A DNA stretch of 64,000 nt from Candidatus Kouleothrix ribensis. GTDB lineage: Bacteria; Chloroflexota; Chloroflexia; Chloroflexales; Roseiflexaceae. The notes beneath the pieces were generated by a model. That model saw nothing but the letters and a program-made list of their open reading frames with translations, was not told the DNA's origin and did not search any database. Positions within the stretch are counted from its first letter, which is position 1; every line of letters starts with the position of its first letter. The translations under genes and the position numbers were made by a program. Location of the stretch: NCBI GenBank assembly GCA_016722075.1, contig JADKGW010000002.1, positions 1,178,001 to 1,242,000 of the forward strand. Reading direction: 5' to 3'. Shown piece by piece: positions 34,310-43,705 of the stretch.

Positions 34310-36571
34310 CTAGGGGGCGGGCCGCTGCTCGATGCGCAGCTGCTGCACCCCAACCAGTAATGTTCGTGTATCACCATTCGGCTGCTGCAGCACGGTGGCC
34401 TGATCCAACCCCTGCAGCTCAACCCGCAGCACGCCTGGCTCAGCTGGCAGCCCAATCTGCTGCTCGCCGCCGGCAAGCGCAATCGTTTGCCGGTATCCCT
34501 GATCGGTAGTCACCAGTAGCCGGCGGGCGCTCGAACCCGGTAAGCTCGGCCCAGGCACGAACCTGGCAGTCAGCACCAGCTGGCCCGCCTGCCTCACGAT
34601 CACCCGCAGCGATAAGGGTTTCGGGCCAATCCAATAGAATGGCTCCAGGCCGGCGTGTTCAAGGCCATTCGGGTTATCGATCGCCAGAGGGATGAGCCAT
34701 GCCCGCGCATCGGGCTGCCAGAGCACATACGTATCGCTCGACCAGATCACCGAATGTTGGCTCGGCAACGGTACCTCGCTGCGCAAGCGATCGGTCAGTA
34801 TCAGGATATCGGTGGGCAGCGCGTGTAGATCGAGCAGATCGCGGGCTTCTGGTATTGTCGCTACATCGGTACCGCTCAAGTGCGAGTTGCCCAGCCAGAT
34901 CCGATTATGCCGTGTGAAATAGCTCAACCACGCGTTTACGAAACCAGTATCCCAGGTCTCGTCGGTCTGATCGAAGTAGATATTCCGATCGTGTAGCCCT
35001 TCGGCAAAATCCTGCAGCCTGCGCATATCGGCGTTGAGCAGATAGTAGGCGCTGTAGCGCTCTGAGTACTGATCGAGCCTCGTCGACGCAATCGCCATGT
35101 CGAGCGTTGCGGCGGCGCTGCTGACGCCAACCAGCGCAAGCACGAAGCCAACCGCCAGTGCCCACGCGCGTGCCGGCCGAGCCGGCAGTAGCTCCAATAG
35201 CGTGTACCCCAGGCCAATCACGAATAGCGGGCTAAACGACAGCAGCAGCTTATAGAACTGATATGGCCGATCGCTACCAGGGAGGATTACGAGCACTGGC
35301 AACAAAGCCAGCGCGAGCACGCTTACGGCAAATACTGGCGCGCGTGGCGGCGGGTCGGCCTCGGCCGCTGCACCCAGCTGGCTCGCAACGGCACGGGCCA
35401 GCCCATACATGCCCAGGCCAGTGACGGCCAATGTATATGCACGAATCGCAATCTGCCATACCAGCACCGGAGTAGACACTCGATCACCGAGCCATAGCCG
35501 GCTGAAGCCCTCGAGCGTGAATGCCCAGGGGTACAGCGCGGCGAGCGCGGGCAGCCCGATACGCAGCACGATCGCCATAATGCCTGGGATGAAGAACGGA
35601 TTGAGCACAAACGGCGCCAGGCCGACGCCGATGGTCAGCATGGCTGTTTGCCGCCAGCGCCGTTGCCACAAGCCAGTGCCTACGAGTATGAGTATCACAA
35701 GCCCGCTCTGGATAGCCAGAAACTCAGTGTAGATGCTGGTCAGCGCCGCCGCAATTAGGCCGCACGCCAGGCCATAGCGCCAATTTGGTCGCTCGGCCAA
35801 TGTGTCAAGCATTACCGGGAAGATCAGCAGCAGTGGCACTGCCAGCGACTGCGAGAGAAAGCTCTCGAGGTGAATTGAGGCTACGCTAGGCAATAGGCCG
35901 GCCAACAGGCCGCATACCAGCGCGGCGCGGCGTGGCATCCCCAGGCGCGTCGCAATGCTAAAGAGCGCAAGCACAAGCAGCATCGGCAGCAGTAAGATCG
36001 TCGGCTCAAACAGCGTCTTGGCCGCCTGCCCACTGCTGACGGTCAGAAAGCCATGGAGGATCGACTGGCCGATCCGATCATCCTTGAGGGAAAGCGCATT
36101 CACCAGGTAGGGCCGCTGACCTACCTCGCTCAACGTTAGATTAAAGGGTTCGTCGCTCAAGAACTGCGCCAGCACGGTATAGTTATATTGATCGCCCCAG
36201 GCGCGGCCCATGTAATACTTCGCGCCAACGATCAGCATCCCGGCGCCCTGCACAAGGTAGGCCAGCTGCGCCAGGCCATACAGCTGAATGGGAAACGTCG
36301 CCAGAAGGGGAACAAGCTGCCGCCTGTGGATCATCGCGATCCAGCCGATCAGTGCCAGCAGCCAGATCAGCGGGGCAGTCGTATAGAGCGGCAGATTCAG
36401 GTATGCGAGATTCTGCAACACCAGGATGGTTGCCGATATGCCAAGAAACGACGCCTCGATCCATCCAGCCGCGTCGAAGGGCTGCCGGCGATTCAGAAAC
36501 CAGCGCAACGGCGCACCGATCACAAGCGGGCTTCCGCAAACAAGCAGAATGCACCAGAGGGTTAGCAGCAT
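34310..36571 (-). CDS. Giant GT-C-like membrane protein with C-terminal beta module
   Basis: A 753-residue protein with about 11 to 13 TM helices up to about residue 500, then an outside domain. The first outside loop (about residue 125) has RAWGDQYNYTVLAQFL, with an Asp-type GT-C pattern. The last 115 residues (from NPNGLEHAGLEPFYWIG to the LLVGVQQLRI segment, with PNGDTRTLL) match a module found once more in the next gene and twice in the one after. I do not recognise a specific family. It lies next to polyprenyl-phosphate-sugar synthase genes on both sides. Confidence 0.75.
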   Translation of the reverse strand: MLLTLWCILLVCGSPLVIGAPLRWFLNRRQPFDAAGWIEASFLGISATILVLQNLAYLNLPLYTTAPLIWLLALIGWIAMIHRRQLVPLLATFPIQLYGLAQLAYLVQGAGMLIVGAKYYMGRAWGDQYNYTVLAQFLSDEPFNLTLSEVGQRPYLVNALSLKDDRIGQSILHGFLTVSSGQAAKTLFEPTILLLPMLLVLALFSIATRLGMPRRAALVCGLLAGLLPSVASIHLESFLSQSLAVPLLLIFPVMLDTLAERPNWRYGLACGLIAAALTSIYTEFLAIQSGLVILILVGTGLWQRRWRQTAMLTIGVGLAPFVLNPFFIPGIMAIVLRIGLPALAALYPWAFTLEGFSRLWLGDRVSTPVLVWQIAIRAYTLAVTGLGMYGLARAVASQLGAAAEADPPPRAPVFAVSVLALALLPVLVILPGSDRPYQFYKLLLSFSPLFVIGLGYTLLELLPARPARAWALAVGFVLALVGVSSAAATLDMAIASTRLDQYSERYSAYYLLNADMRRLQDFAEGLHDRNIYFDQTDETWDTGFVNAWLSYFTRHNRIWLGNSHLSGTDVATIPEARDLLDLHALPTDILILTDRLRSEVPLPSQHSVIWSSDTYVLWQPDARAWLIPLAIDNPNGLEHAGLEPFYWIGPKPLSLRVIVRQAGQLVLTARFVPGPSLPGSSARRLLVTTDQGYRQTIALAGGEQQIGLPAEPGVLRVELQGLDQATVLQQPNGDTRTLLVGVQQLRIEQRPAP

Positions 36572-36604
36572 GATAGCCTACATGTAGCGCTTGGCCGGCT
36601 GCGC

Positions 36605-39346
36605 TTAAGGTAGAAGCTGCGCGGACAGCTTCTTCACACCCAACAGGAGCGTGCGTGTATCGCCATTCGGCAGCGTCGCCTGGTTTGGCCGATCGAGCGC
36701 TGTAAGCGTGATCGTGTTCTGGCCAGCCACGACCGGCAGCGCCAGGCGCTGCTCGCCCGCAGCCAGCTGGATGATCTCCTGGTAGCCATAGCCGTTCTCA
36801 ATCAGAACCTGCCGGCTCGATACACCAGCCAGGCTCGGCCCCAAAATAAACGTGCCGCGCAATTCGAGCTGGCCAGCCTGCCCAGCAAACACCTGCAGGC
36901 TCGTCGGCGCGTCGCCCATCCAGAAAAAAGGCTGGCCGTCAAGTGTTTCCAGGCCATTCGAGTTTTGCAGCTTCTGGATCACCGCCCATGCGCCACCGCC
37001 CGGCCGCCATTCCCAGCGGAGATCGCTGAGCGTGGCTTGGGCCGATAGTGCCGACGCCGAGAACGCCAAATCAATCGCTGTTGCACCCCCCGCAATCGGG
37101 ATGGTGCTCTCGAATGCCGGGCCATTAATAGGCACCGCCTCACTGTACCCATTCGCGGCAGTGATCGTCACCACGCCTTGCTTGAGCGGAGCATCACCCT
37201 GAGCCTTGAGCGTGCCTAGCAAGTGCAGCAACCCCTCGCGGCCCGAACGAAACCTCAGCTGTAAGGGCGCCTGGCCGAGCTGAAATACCTGCCCTGGCTG
37301 AACCACTGCCACCTGCGCATCACTCGCAATCGACTTCAGGCTGCTCCACTCGCTCGAGCGTTCGTCCCAGTAGACCGTAAAGGCGCTATATGTCGTGGCG
37401 TGGTGGTAGCGCGCGCCCAGCCCGCCGCCGCCAGCAACACTCGTGAACACCGCACAGGTGCGTGGCTCAGCTGCTCGCAGCACCGATGTCTCGTTCTGAA
37501 CCAATACATTCTCGATCGTGCCGGTGAAGCCGCGCTCTTTCAGCATCAACCAGAGCGGGTATTGCCAGACTTCACTATCGACGAACTTACCGATGGCAAG
37601 GCACTTCGACGCTATGAGGTCGTCGGCGAGCTGCTGGTAGAGCGGGTACTGCAGCTGGTTCAGTATGAACATCTGCTCGGTGTGCGGCTTGGTCAAGTAT
37701 GCGCGCCCAAGGTAGAGCGGCCGCGACTGATTGTAGAGAAAGGCGTACACAGCGATGCCGAATAATACTGCCACGTAGGCATAGCTCAGCAATCGCGGCC
37801 AGGCTTGCGCGAGCACGAGCGCGGCCAGTGGCATCAGCAATAGCAGCTGCGCCAGATGAAACCGGGAATGCCAGGGATTCCAGCGCAAATAACCGCAGAA
37901 CAATACAAAGCCAGCGCACACGAGCCCACAATAGGCATAGTACAGCGCTGCCCTGCGCGGCGCGATCGTCGAGCGTAGCACCAGCACGCCAAGCCCTAGC
38001 AGCAGCACAGGCACCAATACCAGATGCCAGAATGCGCTACCGGTACTATCGCTAAAAACCCAGCCCTGAGGGAACTGAAACGGCGTATATGGAAATGTGT
38101 TGGCCTCATTGCCGAGCGGCCGGCCAGTCGCGGTGTGGAGCGCGGTGAGGGCCGCCTGCAGCTGGTCAGTCAGCGGCGCGATGCCGGTTTGGCTATGCAG
38201 AGCCAGGTTACGGATGATATTCGAGGCCATGCCACCAATCGAAATATCAAGATTCCGCTGGATCTCGAATGTCCATCTCGAACCAAGCGGCGACTGGTAG
38301 ATCGCATAGTTACGCAGCATGTGCGGGGCGTTGACCAGCGCGATCAGAGCGCCAATCAGCAGCACGGCGCGCAGCTTCAGCCAGATGCCCGGCAGACGCC
38401 AGGCCAGCCCAATGAGCAGCGCCACAGCAAATGGGGCCGCAAACACGATCATGGTCGCTTTGGTCAGCATGCCCAGCGCCAAAGCCGCGCCACACCCCGC
38501 CAAGTACCAGGGGTTGGTAGGATTCGCAGCCAGCGCCAGCCCCAGCGCAACAAAACACACCAACCAGCACGCCGTCACGTAGTCGTTCTGGGTCGATACC
38601 GCCTCGGTTACTCCGATCGGGATCGTCAGCACCAGCAGCGCCGTGATTGCGCTGATGCGCGCGCGATCCGGCGCCGCCGCCCCAGATCCTTGATTCCAAC
38701 CAGGGTAGAGCTGACGAGCGATCAGCGCTGCGGCAAACAGGCTGCAGAGCATCGCATACCACTGCGGTAGGTTGGCCAGCCGATCGCTCCCCGCCAGCAG
38801 ATACAGCGTCGCGATCACAAACTCCGACCACGGCCCCGACTCAAGCTGGCGCGCATCCGGCGTTGCAAAGTGAGCCACGCTCTGCTGCTGTAGCCAGTGC
38901 ATGATCCGCGGCAGGTGATATGTCATCGAGTCCCAGTTGGTTGTGGCCGTTGCAAGCGCCACAAAGCCCAGCGCTGCCAAGCCCAGCCCAACCACCGCCT
39001 GTAGCACCAGCGCGTCGAGCGGCCGCACGGCGAGCACCCGCCGCGCAGATTCACGCATCCGAACGAACAGGCCGGCGAATCCGCCGCGCCGCCAGCGCAG
39101 CCACAGCGCAGCGCCGGCCAGCACTAGCCCGGCCAACACCCAGGCGCCAGCCACCGTCGCACGGTTCAATGCCTGAAAGGCGCTCGTTACTTCGACGATC
39201 GCCACCAGCAGCACGCTCCAGCCCGCGCTGCTGAGGATCCACGCGATGCCAACATCCGGATGGAGTTGACCTCGCGCACGTAGCTCGTGGCACAGCCCAT
39301 ACAATCCAAGCCAGGGAATACAGATGATCAGCAGGGCGGTAAGCAT
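36605..39346 (-). CDS. Giant GT39-type (ArnT-like) membrane glycosyltransferase with C-terminal beta module
   Basis: A 913-residue polytopic protein. The first outside loop has WDSMTYHLPRIMHWL, the PMT_2/GT39 pattern for an enzyme using polyprenyl-phosphate sugars, followed by about 11 further helices and a large outside domain from about residue 600. The last 115 residues form the same module as in the neighbouring genes (NGLETLDGQPFFWMG to LLLGVKKL, with LPNGDTRTLLLG). The middle part of the outside domain (about 640-790) has no recognised fold. It follows the upstream gene after 33 bp, so it is probably in the same operon. Confidence 0.8.
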   Translation of the reverse strand: MLTALLIICIPWLGLYGLCHELRARGQLHPDVGIAWILSSAGWSVLLVAIVEVTSAFQALNRATVAGAWVLAGLVLAGAALWLRWRRGGFAGLFVRMRESARRVLAVRPLDALVLQAVVGLGLAALGFVALATATTNWDSMTYHLPRIMHWLQQQSVAHFATPDARQLESGPWSEFVIATLYLLAGSDRLANLPQWYAMLCSLFAAALIARQLYPGWNQGSGAAAPDRARISAITALLVLTIPIGVTEAVSTQNDYVTACWLVCFVALGLALAANPTNPWYLAGCGAALALGMLTKATMIVFAAPFAVALLIGLAWRLPGIWLKLRAVLLIGALIALVNAPHMLRNYAIYQSPLGSRWTFEIQRNLDISIGGMASNIIRNLALHSQTGIAPLTDQLQAALTALHTATGRPLGNEANTFPYTPFQFPQGWVFSDSTGSAFWHLVLVPVLLLGLGVLVLRSTIAPRRAALYYAYCGLVCAGFVLFCGYLRWNPWHSRFHLAQLLLLMPLAALVLAQAWPRLLSYAYVAVLFGIAVYAFLYNQSRPLYLGRAYLTKPHTEQMFILNQLQYPLYQQLADDLIASKCLAIGKFVDSEVWQYPLWLMLKERGFTGTIENVLVQNETSVLRAAEPRTCAVFTSVAGGGGLGARYHHATTYSAFTVYWDERSSEWSSLKSIASDAQVAVVQPGQVFQLGQAPLQLRFRSGREGLLHLLGTLKAQGDAPLKQGVVTITAANGYSEAVPINGPAFESTIPIAGGATAIDLAFSASALSAQATLSDLRWEWRPGGGAWAVIQKLQNSNGLETLDGQPFFWMGDAPTSLQVFAGQAGQLELRGTFILGPSLAGVSSRQVLIENGYGYQEIIQLAAGEQRLALPVVAGQNTITLTALDRPNQATLPNGDTRTLLLGVKKLSAQLLP

Positions 39347-39361
39347 AGTATATCGCCGACG

Positions 39362-41974
39362 CTATTGCCGGGCCATAAGCCTGATGTTCAAATCTTGCAC
39401 TCCCAGCAAGAGCACGCGCTTGTCGCCGTTCGAAAGAGCGGCCTGGCTGGGCTTGTCGAGCACCAGCAGAGAAATCGTCGTTTTGCCAGCAACAATCGGG
39501 ATCGTGAGGCTGTGTTTGCCACCCGAAAGCACAAAAACCTCTCGGTAGCCATCACCGTATGCCACCTGCACGTGCCGCTCAGCCACATTCGGTAGGCTTG
39601 GGCCGAGGATGAAATTGGCGCTCACCTCGGCGGTACCTGCCTGCAGCGATACGATCGTCAACGTCGTTGCGCTGCTGCCCATCCAGAAGAACGGCAGCCC
39701 GTCGAGCTGCTCGAGGCCATTAGGATTGTCGATCTGCTCAACCAGTGTGGTTTGCTCGGCCAACTGCCCAGGAAAGCCCACGCGCAGACCTTGCACGCCC
39801 ACCACCAACGCGCGTGTGTCGCCATTCGGCTGCTTGGCTATGGTTGGCCAATCGAGTGGGGCCAGAACAATTTTATTTTTGCCGGCCTCCACCGGCAGGT
39901 GCAGCGTCGCCAGGCCTTGCTTTAGCGTGACCTGCCGGCTATACCCATGGTCAGTACCGATCATCAGCCGGCGCTCGGGCTGGCCGGGCAGGCTAGGCCC
40001 GGCGACGAAATTGGCGGCAATGCTCAACTGCCCGGCCTGGCTGGCCAGCACCTCGAGCACAGTATCGCCCTTGCCCATCCAGAAAAACGAGTTGTCGCCA
40101 CCCTGCTCGATCCCATTCGGGTTATTCAGCTTGGTCAATATTGTCCAGGGCATAGCGGGTACCTTCCATAGACGGTACGCGCCACCCGACCAGATCGGCG
40201 CCCAGCGTGCGTATTGCAGCGCAAGCGGCGTGTCGGACACATCGGTCAGCACGTACTGCACCGCGCTGACCGCGACCGGCGTAGCGGCGTTCATGAACCG
40301 AATGAGGTGTGGCTGGGCCATGTACATGCGATAATCGGAGATAATCGTTGGTGTATCGCGCAGGTAATACACGGCCCACTCATTCGCAAGCCAGTCGTCA
40401 ACCGATACGAGCACAGGCGCACCCCGCACGATCGGCGCGAGCCCCTCGAGCGCGCGAAATTCGCTGGCCGGGCGCGCGGCGTTGACGCTAGGGAAATATT
40501 GAGCACCAAGCGCAGTCGTTGCGTGATTGAATTGAGATAGCAGCGCAATACCTAATAGCAGGCTGGCCACAAGGCTTGGGTAGCGCACTGCGCGTGGCCG
40601 CGCACCTAGAGCGAAAAACTCGATCGCCGCCGCGACCACGCCGGCGAATAGCCACCAGGCTATGAGTATTATTTTGTAGCTGCCATACCCATAGCGCTGC
40701 ACGAACATGATCCAGAGCGCGCCAGCAGAGAATAGCAGCGCCGCAGCAACCACGCCCCAGCGGCGTTGCTTCAGAAGCACCAGCAGCCCAGCGGCGACAA
40801 CCGCCGTCAATACATATGCAAGCAGATTGCGCAGGTCGGCATACGGCACGATCCGATACTCGCCGCCCAGGCCCCAAAATGCCGACGGCCAGAACTGCGG
40901 GTCGATCAGCCCGGTGAAGAAACCTTCGCCTGGCCGCGCGCTTCCAGTCATGGCAATCGCCAGCTGGGCCTGCAAAAATGTGGCCAGTACCAGTAGCACC
41001 GGCAACACCAGCACTACAACAGTGCAGCCTACCACGAGCACGCCGGCGACCAGCGCACGCCAGTTGCGCCGCACCCGCCACAGACAGGGCAGCGTCACAA
41101 GCAGCGCCCCGCCAACGATCGGGGCCGATAGCTCGATGTAGGTGTACAGAAGGGTCGCCACGGCGGCACCCACCAGCGCCCAGCAACGCCAGCCGCGCGC
41201 CTCGTTCAGCAACACCACCCCGGCAATCAGTGGCATATACACCACCGCCAGCCCATTGTCGTAATTGTTGGCCCAGACCAAGTTGGCCATCCACCCACAC
41301 GCAACCGTCAGCGCAGTCGCCAGTGCCGTAAAGCCGAGGCCACGGCCATCGGCACGCCAAAACAGCGCGACTGCACACCCGAGAATGAAGAGCGCCCAGG
41401 CCTGCAATAGCCCGCTAACTGGCTGCATATCGCCAACGCTCACCAGTGGTGAGAGCAGCCCAAGCAGTGCCGAGGAGACATAGCGCGTCTCGCTGAGATG
41501 CGAGCCATACTGATACAACGGCGCAAGCCCGGTCGACATCTGGCGCGGATATTCCCAGATGAACTGCGCAAACGCAATGTACGACCAGCCATCGGGTGCG
41601 TTACTGCCAAGGTATTCGGTAATGCCGTGCAAAAAATGCCGGCGCATGGTCACGAGCGGTAATGCACCGGCGAGCAGCAGCAGATTAAAGCCGCGCAGGC
41701 TCGGCCAGGGCCGCCGCAGGCCAATCGCGGCGAGGCCAGTTATGGCGAGCCAGGCCCACGGCGCACAGGTTTTGAAGGGTACGCGCAGCACCCCTAGCAG
41801 GCCAGCCGCGAGCGATACGCCAACAAATGCGAGCAGTGGAGATAGCAAGGCGTGGGTGCCCAAGAGGGGGATACGTAGACAGCGCTGAATACCGCGGCCG
41901 GTCAGCAGGGTCAGGCCACACAGCACAATGTAAAGGCAACAGCCCCACACAGCAACCGCGATACTAGCTAACAT
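39362..41974 (-). CDS. Giant GT-C-like membrane protein with two C-terminal beta modules
   Basis: An 870-residue polytopic protein with about 12 helices, then about 350 outside residues. An early outside loop has a Gly/Asp-rich segment (SNAPDGWSYIAFAQF). The end holds two tandem copies of the 115-residue module: one at about 617-738 (NPNGIEQGGDNSFFWMG, PNGDTRALVVGV) and one at about 748-865 (NPNGLEQLDGLPFFWMG, NGDKRVLLLGV). It is separated from its upstream neighbour by 15 bp and overlaps the polyprenol-phosphate-sugar-synthase-like gene downstream by 7 nt, so the donor-making enzyme and its user are probably co-translated. Confidence 0.78.
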   Translation of the reverse strand: MLASIAVAVWGCCLYIVLCGLTLLTGRGIQRCLRIPLLGTHALLSPLLAFVGVSLAAGLLGVLRVPFKTCAPWAWLAITGLAAIGLRRPWPSLRGFNLLLLAGALPLVTMRRHFLHGITEYLGSNAPDGWSYIAFAQFIWEYPRQMSTGLAPLYQYGSHLSETRYVSSALLGLLSPLVSVGDMQPVSGLLQAWALFILGCAVALFWRADGRGLGFTALATALTVACGWMANLVWANNYDNGLAVVYMPLIAGVVLLNEARGWRCWALVGAAVATLLYTYIELSAPIVGGALLVTLPCLWRVRRNWRALVAGVLVVGCTVVVLVLPVLLVLATFLQAQLAIAMTGSARPGEGFFTGLIDPQFWPSAFWGLGGEYRIVPYADLRNLLAYVLTAVVAAGLLVLLKQRRWGVVAAALLFSAGALWIMFVQRYGYGSYKIILIAWWLFAGVVAAAIEFFALGARPRAVRYPSLVASLLLGIALLSQFNHATTALGAQYFPSVNAARPASEFRALEGLAPIVRGAPVLVSVDDWLANEWAVYYLRDTPTIISDYRMYMAQPHLIRFMNAATPVAVSAVQYVLTDVSDTPLALQYARWAPIWSGGAYRLWKVPAMPWTILTKLNNPNGIEQGGDNSFFWMGKGDTVLEVLASQAGQLSIAANFVAGPSLPGQPERRLMIGTDHGYSRQVTLKQGLATLHLPVEAGKNKIVLAPLDWPTIAKQPNGDTRALVVGVQGLRVGFPGQLAEQTTLVEQIDNPNGLEQLDGLPFFWMGSSATTLTIVSLQAGTAEVSANFILGPSLPNVAERHVQVAYGDGYREVFVLSGGKHSLTIPIVAGKTTISLLVLDKPSQAALSNGDKRVLLLGVQDLNIRLMARQ

Positions 41975-42738
41975 GCATGATGATTTCCTAGCTCGGTCGT
42001 CACACTAGGCTCGGCGACACTCAGATCATCGTCGCTACGCACCAGGCCTGGGCTCTGGCGCGACAGCCGATACCTGAGCAACGCCAGCACTGCGTATAGC
42101 CCCTGGCTGGCACGCATCTTTTTGCCCTCTTCGTAGGTGCGCCCCAGGTACGATACTGGCACCTCGAAGATCCGATGCCCCTGGCGCAGCACCTTCGCGG
42201 TGATCTCCGGCTCGATCCGGAAGTCGGTGCTCTCGAGCTGTAGGCTTTTCAAGATCTCGGTGCGCATGACTTTATAGCAGGTCTCCATATCCGAGATCCA
42301 GCAGTTGAACAGCAGGTTGGTCAGGAACGTCAGCCCTTTGTTACCAATTGCGTTCCAGAAGTACATGCCGGTGTGCCGGCCCATAAAGCGGCTGCCAAAC
42401 ACCACGTCGACACGCCGGCCGATGATCGGCTGCACCAGTGCGTAATAGTCCTGCGGGTCGTACTCCAAGTCGGCATCCTGGATGATCGTAATTTCGCCGC
42501 TGGCGCGTGCGAGGCCAGTGCGGATCGCAGCGCCTTTGCCGCTGTTGCGCTCGTGCCGCAGCACCAGCATATTTGGCGTGCGCTCGGCCTCTGCTTTCAG
42601 CACCGTGTAGCTGGTATCAGTCGAGCAGTCATCGACCGCAATGATCTCTTTCTCGAGCTCCACCGCGCGCACCTGCGCAAGGATCTGTGGGAGGGTCGCG
42701 GCCTCGTTATGGCATGGAATAATGACAGTCAGCAGCAT
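41968..42738 (-). CDS. GT2-type polyprenol-phosphate-sugar synthase (DPM1-like)
   Basis: A 256-residue soluble GT2 enzyme close to DPM1 and polyprenol-phosphate glycosyltransferases. Seen: VIIPCHNEAATL, VDDCSTD, IIQDADLEYDPQDY with the metal-binding DAD, and METCYKV. It lacks TM helices. Such enzymes make polyprenyl-phosphate hexose or mannose, the donor of GT-C enzymes; the 7-nt overlap with a GT-C-like gene supports that use. The sugar cannot be read from sequence. Confidence 0.87.
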   Translation of the reverse strand: MLLTVIIPCHNEAATLPQILAQVRAVELEKEIIAVDDCSTDTSYTVLKAEAERTPNMLVLRHERNSGKGAAIRTGLARASGEITIIQDADLEYDPQDYYALVQPIIGRRVDVVFGSRFMGRHTGMYFWNAIGNKGLTFLTNLLFNCWISDMETCYKVMRTEILKSLQLESTDFRIEPEITAKVLRQGHRIFEVPVSYLGRTYEEGKKMRASQGLYAVLALLRYRLSRQSPGLVRSDDDLSVAEPSVTTELGNHHAC

Positions 42739-42746
42739 GCTTGCTC

Positions 42747-43694
42747 CTAGTGCTGGCTTCGCAGCGCATTATACCAATCGATCGTGCGCCGCAGCCCTTC
42801 CTCGAACAATGTGGTGGCGCGGAAGCCAAATAGCTGCTCGGCACGCTGCACATCGAGCTGGCGCCGCGGCTGCCCGTTGGGCTTGCTGGTGTCCCACACA
42901 ATATCGCCCTGGAAGCCGGTCAGCCGCGCGATCGTCTCGATCAGGTCGCGGATCGAGATCTCCAGGCCGCTACCCAGGTTCACCGGCTCGGCGCCGTCGT
43001 AGCGCTCGGCCGCCAGCACAATGCCCCTGGCCGCGTCTTCGACGTACAGGAACTCGCGGGTGGGCGAGCCATCGCCCCAGACCTCGATCGCCGGTGCGCC
43101 GGCCTCGATCGCCTCGACGCACTTTTTGATCAATGCCGGAATCACATGCGACGAGCGCGGGTCGAAGTTATCGCCCGGCCCATACAGGTTCACCGGCAGC
43201 AGGTAGATCGACTGGAAGCCGTACTGCTGGCGGTAGGCCTGGCCCTGCACCAGCAGCATCTTCTTGGCCAACCCATACGGCGCGTTGGTCTCTTCCGGGT
43301 AGCCATCCCACAGGTTCTCTTCGCGAAACGGGATCGGCGTGATCTTGGGGTAGGCGCAGATCGTGCCCAGCGACACGAACTTGGCCACGCCGGCCTGGCG
43401 CGCCGCCTCGATCAGCTGCACGCCCATCATGAGGTTATCGTAGAAGAACTCGCCGGGCTTCTCGCGGTTGATGCCAATGCCGCCGACCGACGCGGCCATG
43501 TGGATCACCACATCCTGGCCTTCAACCACGCGCTGGCACACCTCCCAGCGGCGCAGGTCGTCGGTCGCGCGGCGCGGGATGCTGATCTGCGCATCTTGAA
43601 GGCCATGGTGCTTCAGCACGGCGACAACATGGCTACCCAGAAACCCGCTGCCGCCAGTTACCAGCACACGCTTATTGCGCCAGAAATTCTGCAT
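42747..43694 (-). CDS. GDP-L-fucose synthase-like SDR (WcaG/Fcl family)
   Basis: A 315-residue extended SDR. Seen: VTGGSGFLGSHVV for NADP, the catalytic region with C of GTICAYPK, Y-x3-K as YGLAKK, and SHVIPAL with the conserved His. These match GDP-4-keto-6-deoxymannose 3,5-epimerase/4-reductase, although the Ser of the usual SSC motif is Thr here. GDP-mannose 4,6-dehydratase (gmd) is not in this window, so its keto-sugar substrate must come from elsewhere. A different 4-keto nucleotide sugar is an alternative. Confidence 0.85.
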   Translation of the reverse strand: MQNFWRNKRVLVTGGSGFLGSHVVAVLKHHGLQDAQISIPRRATDDLRRWEVCQRVVEGQDVVIHMAASVGGIGINREKPGEFFYDNLMMGVQLIEAARQAGVAKFVSLGTICAYPKITPIPFREENLWDGYPEETNAPYGLAKKMLLVQGQAYRQQYGFQSIYLLPVNLYGPGDNFDPRSSHVIPALIKKCVEAIEAGAPAIEVWGDGSPTREFLYVEDAARGIVLAAERYDGAEPVNLGSGLEISIRDLIETIARLTGFQGDIVWDTSKPNGQPRRQLDVQRAEQLFGFRATTLFEEGLRRTIDWYNALRSQH

Positions 43695-43705
43695 GTCGGT
43701 TTCCC

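Noticed and set aside
42769..42774. TGGTATAAT on the minus strand near the end of the fucose-synthase-like gene
   Set aside because: It codes for conserved Trp-Tyr-Asn residues, so coding constraint explains it.
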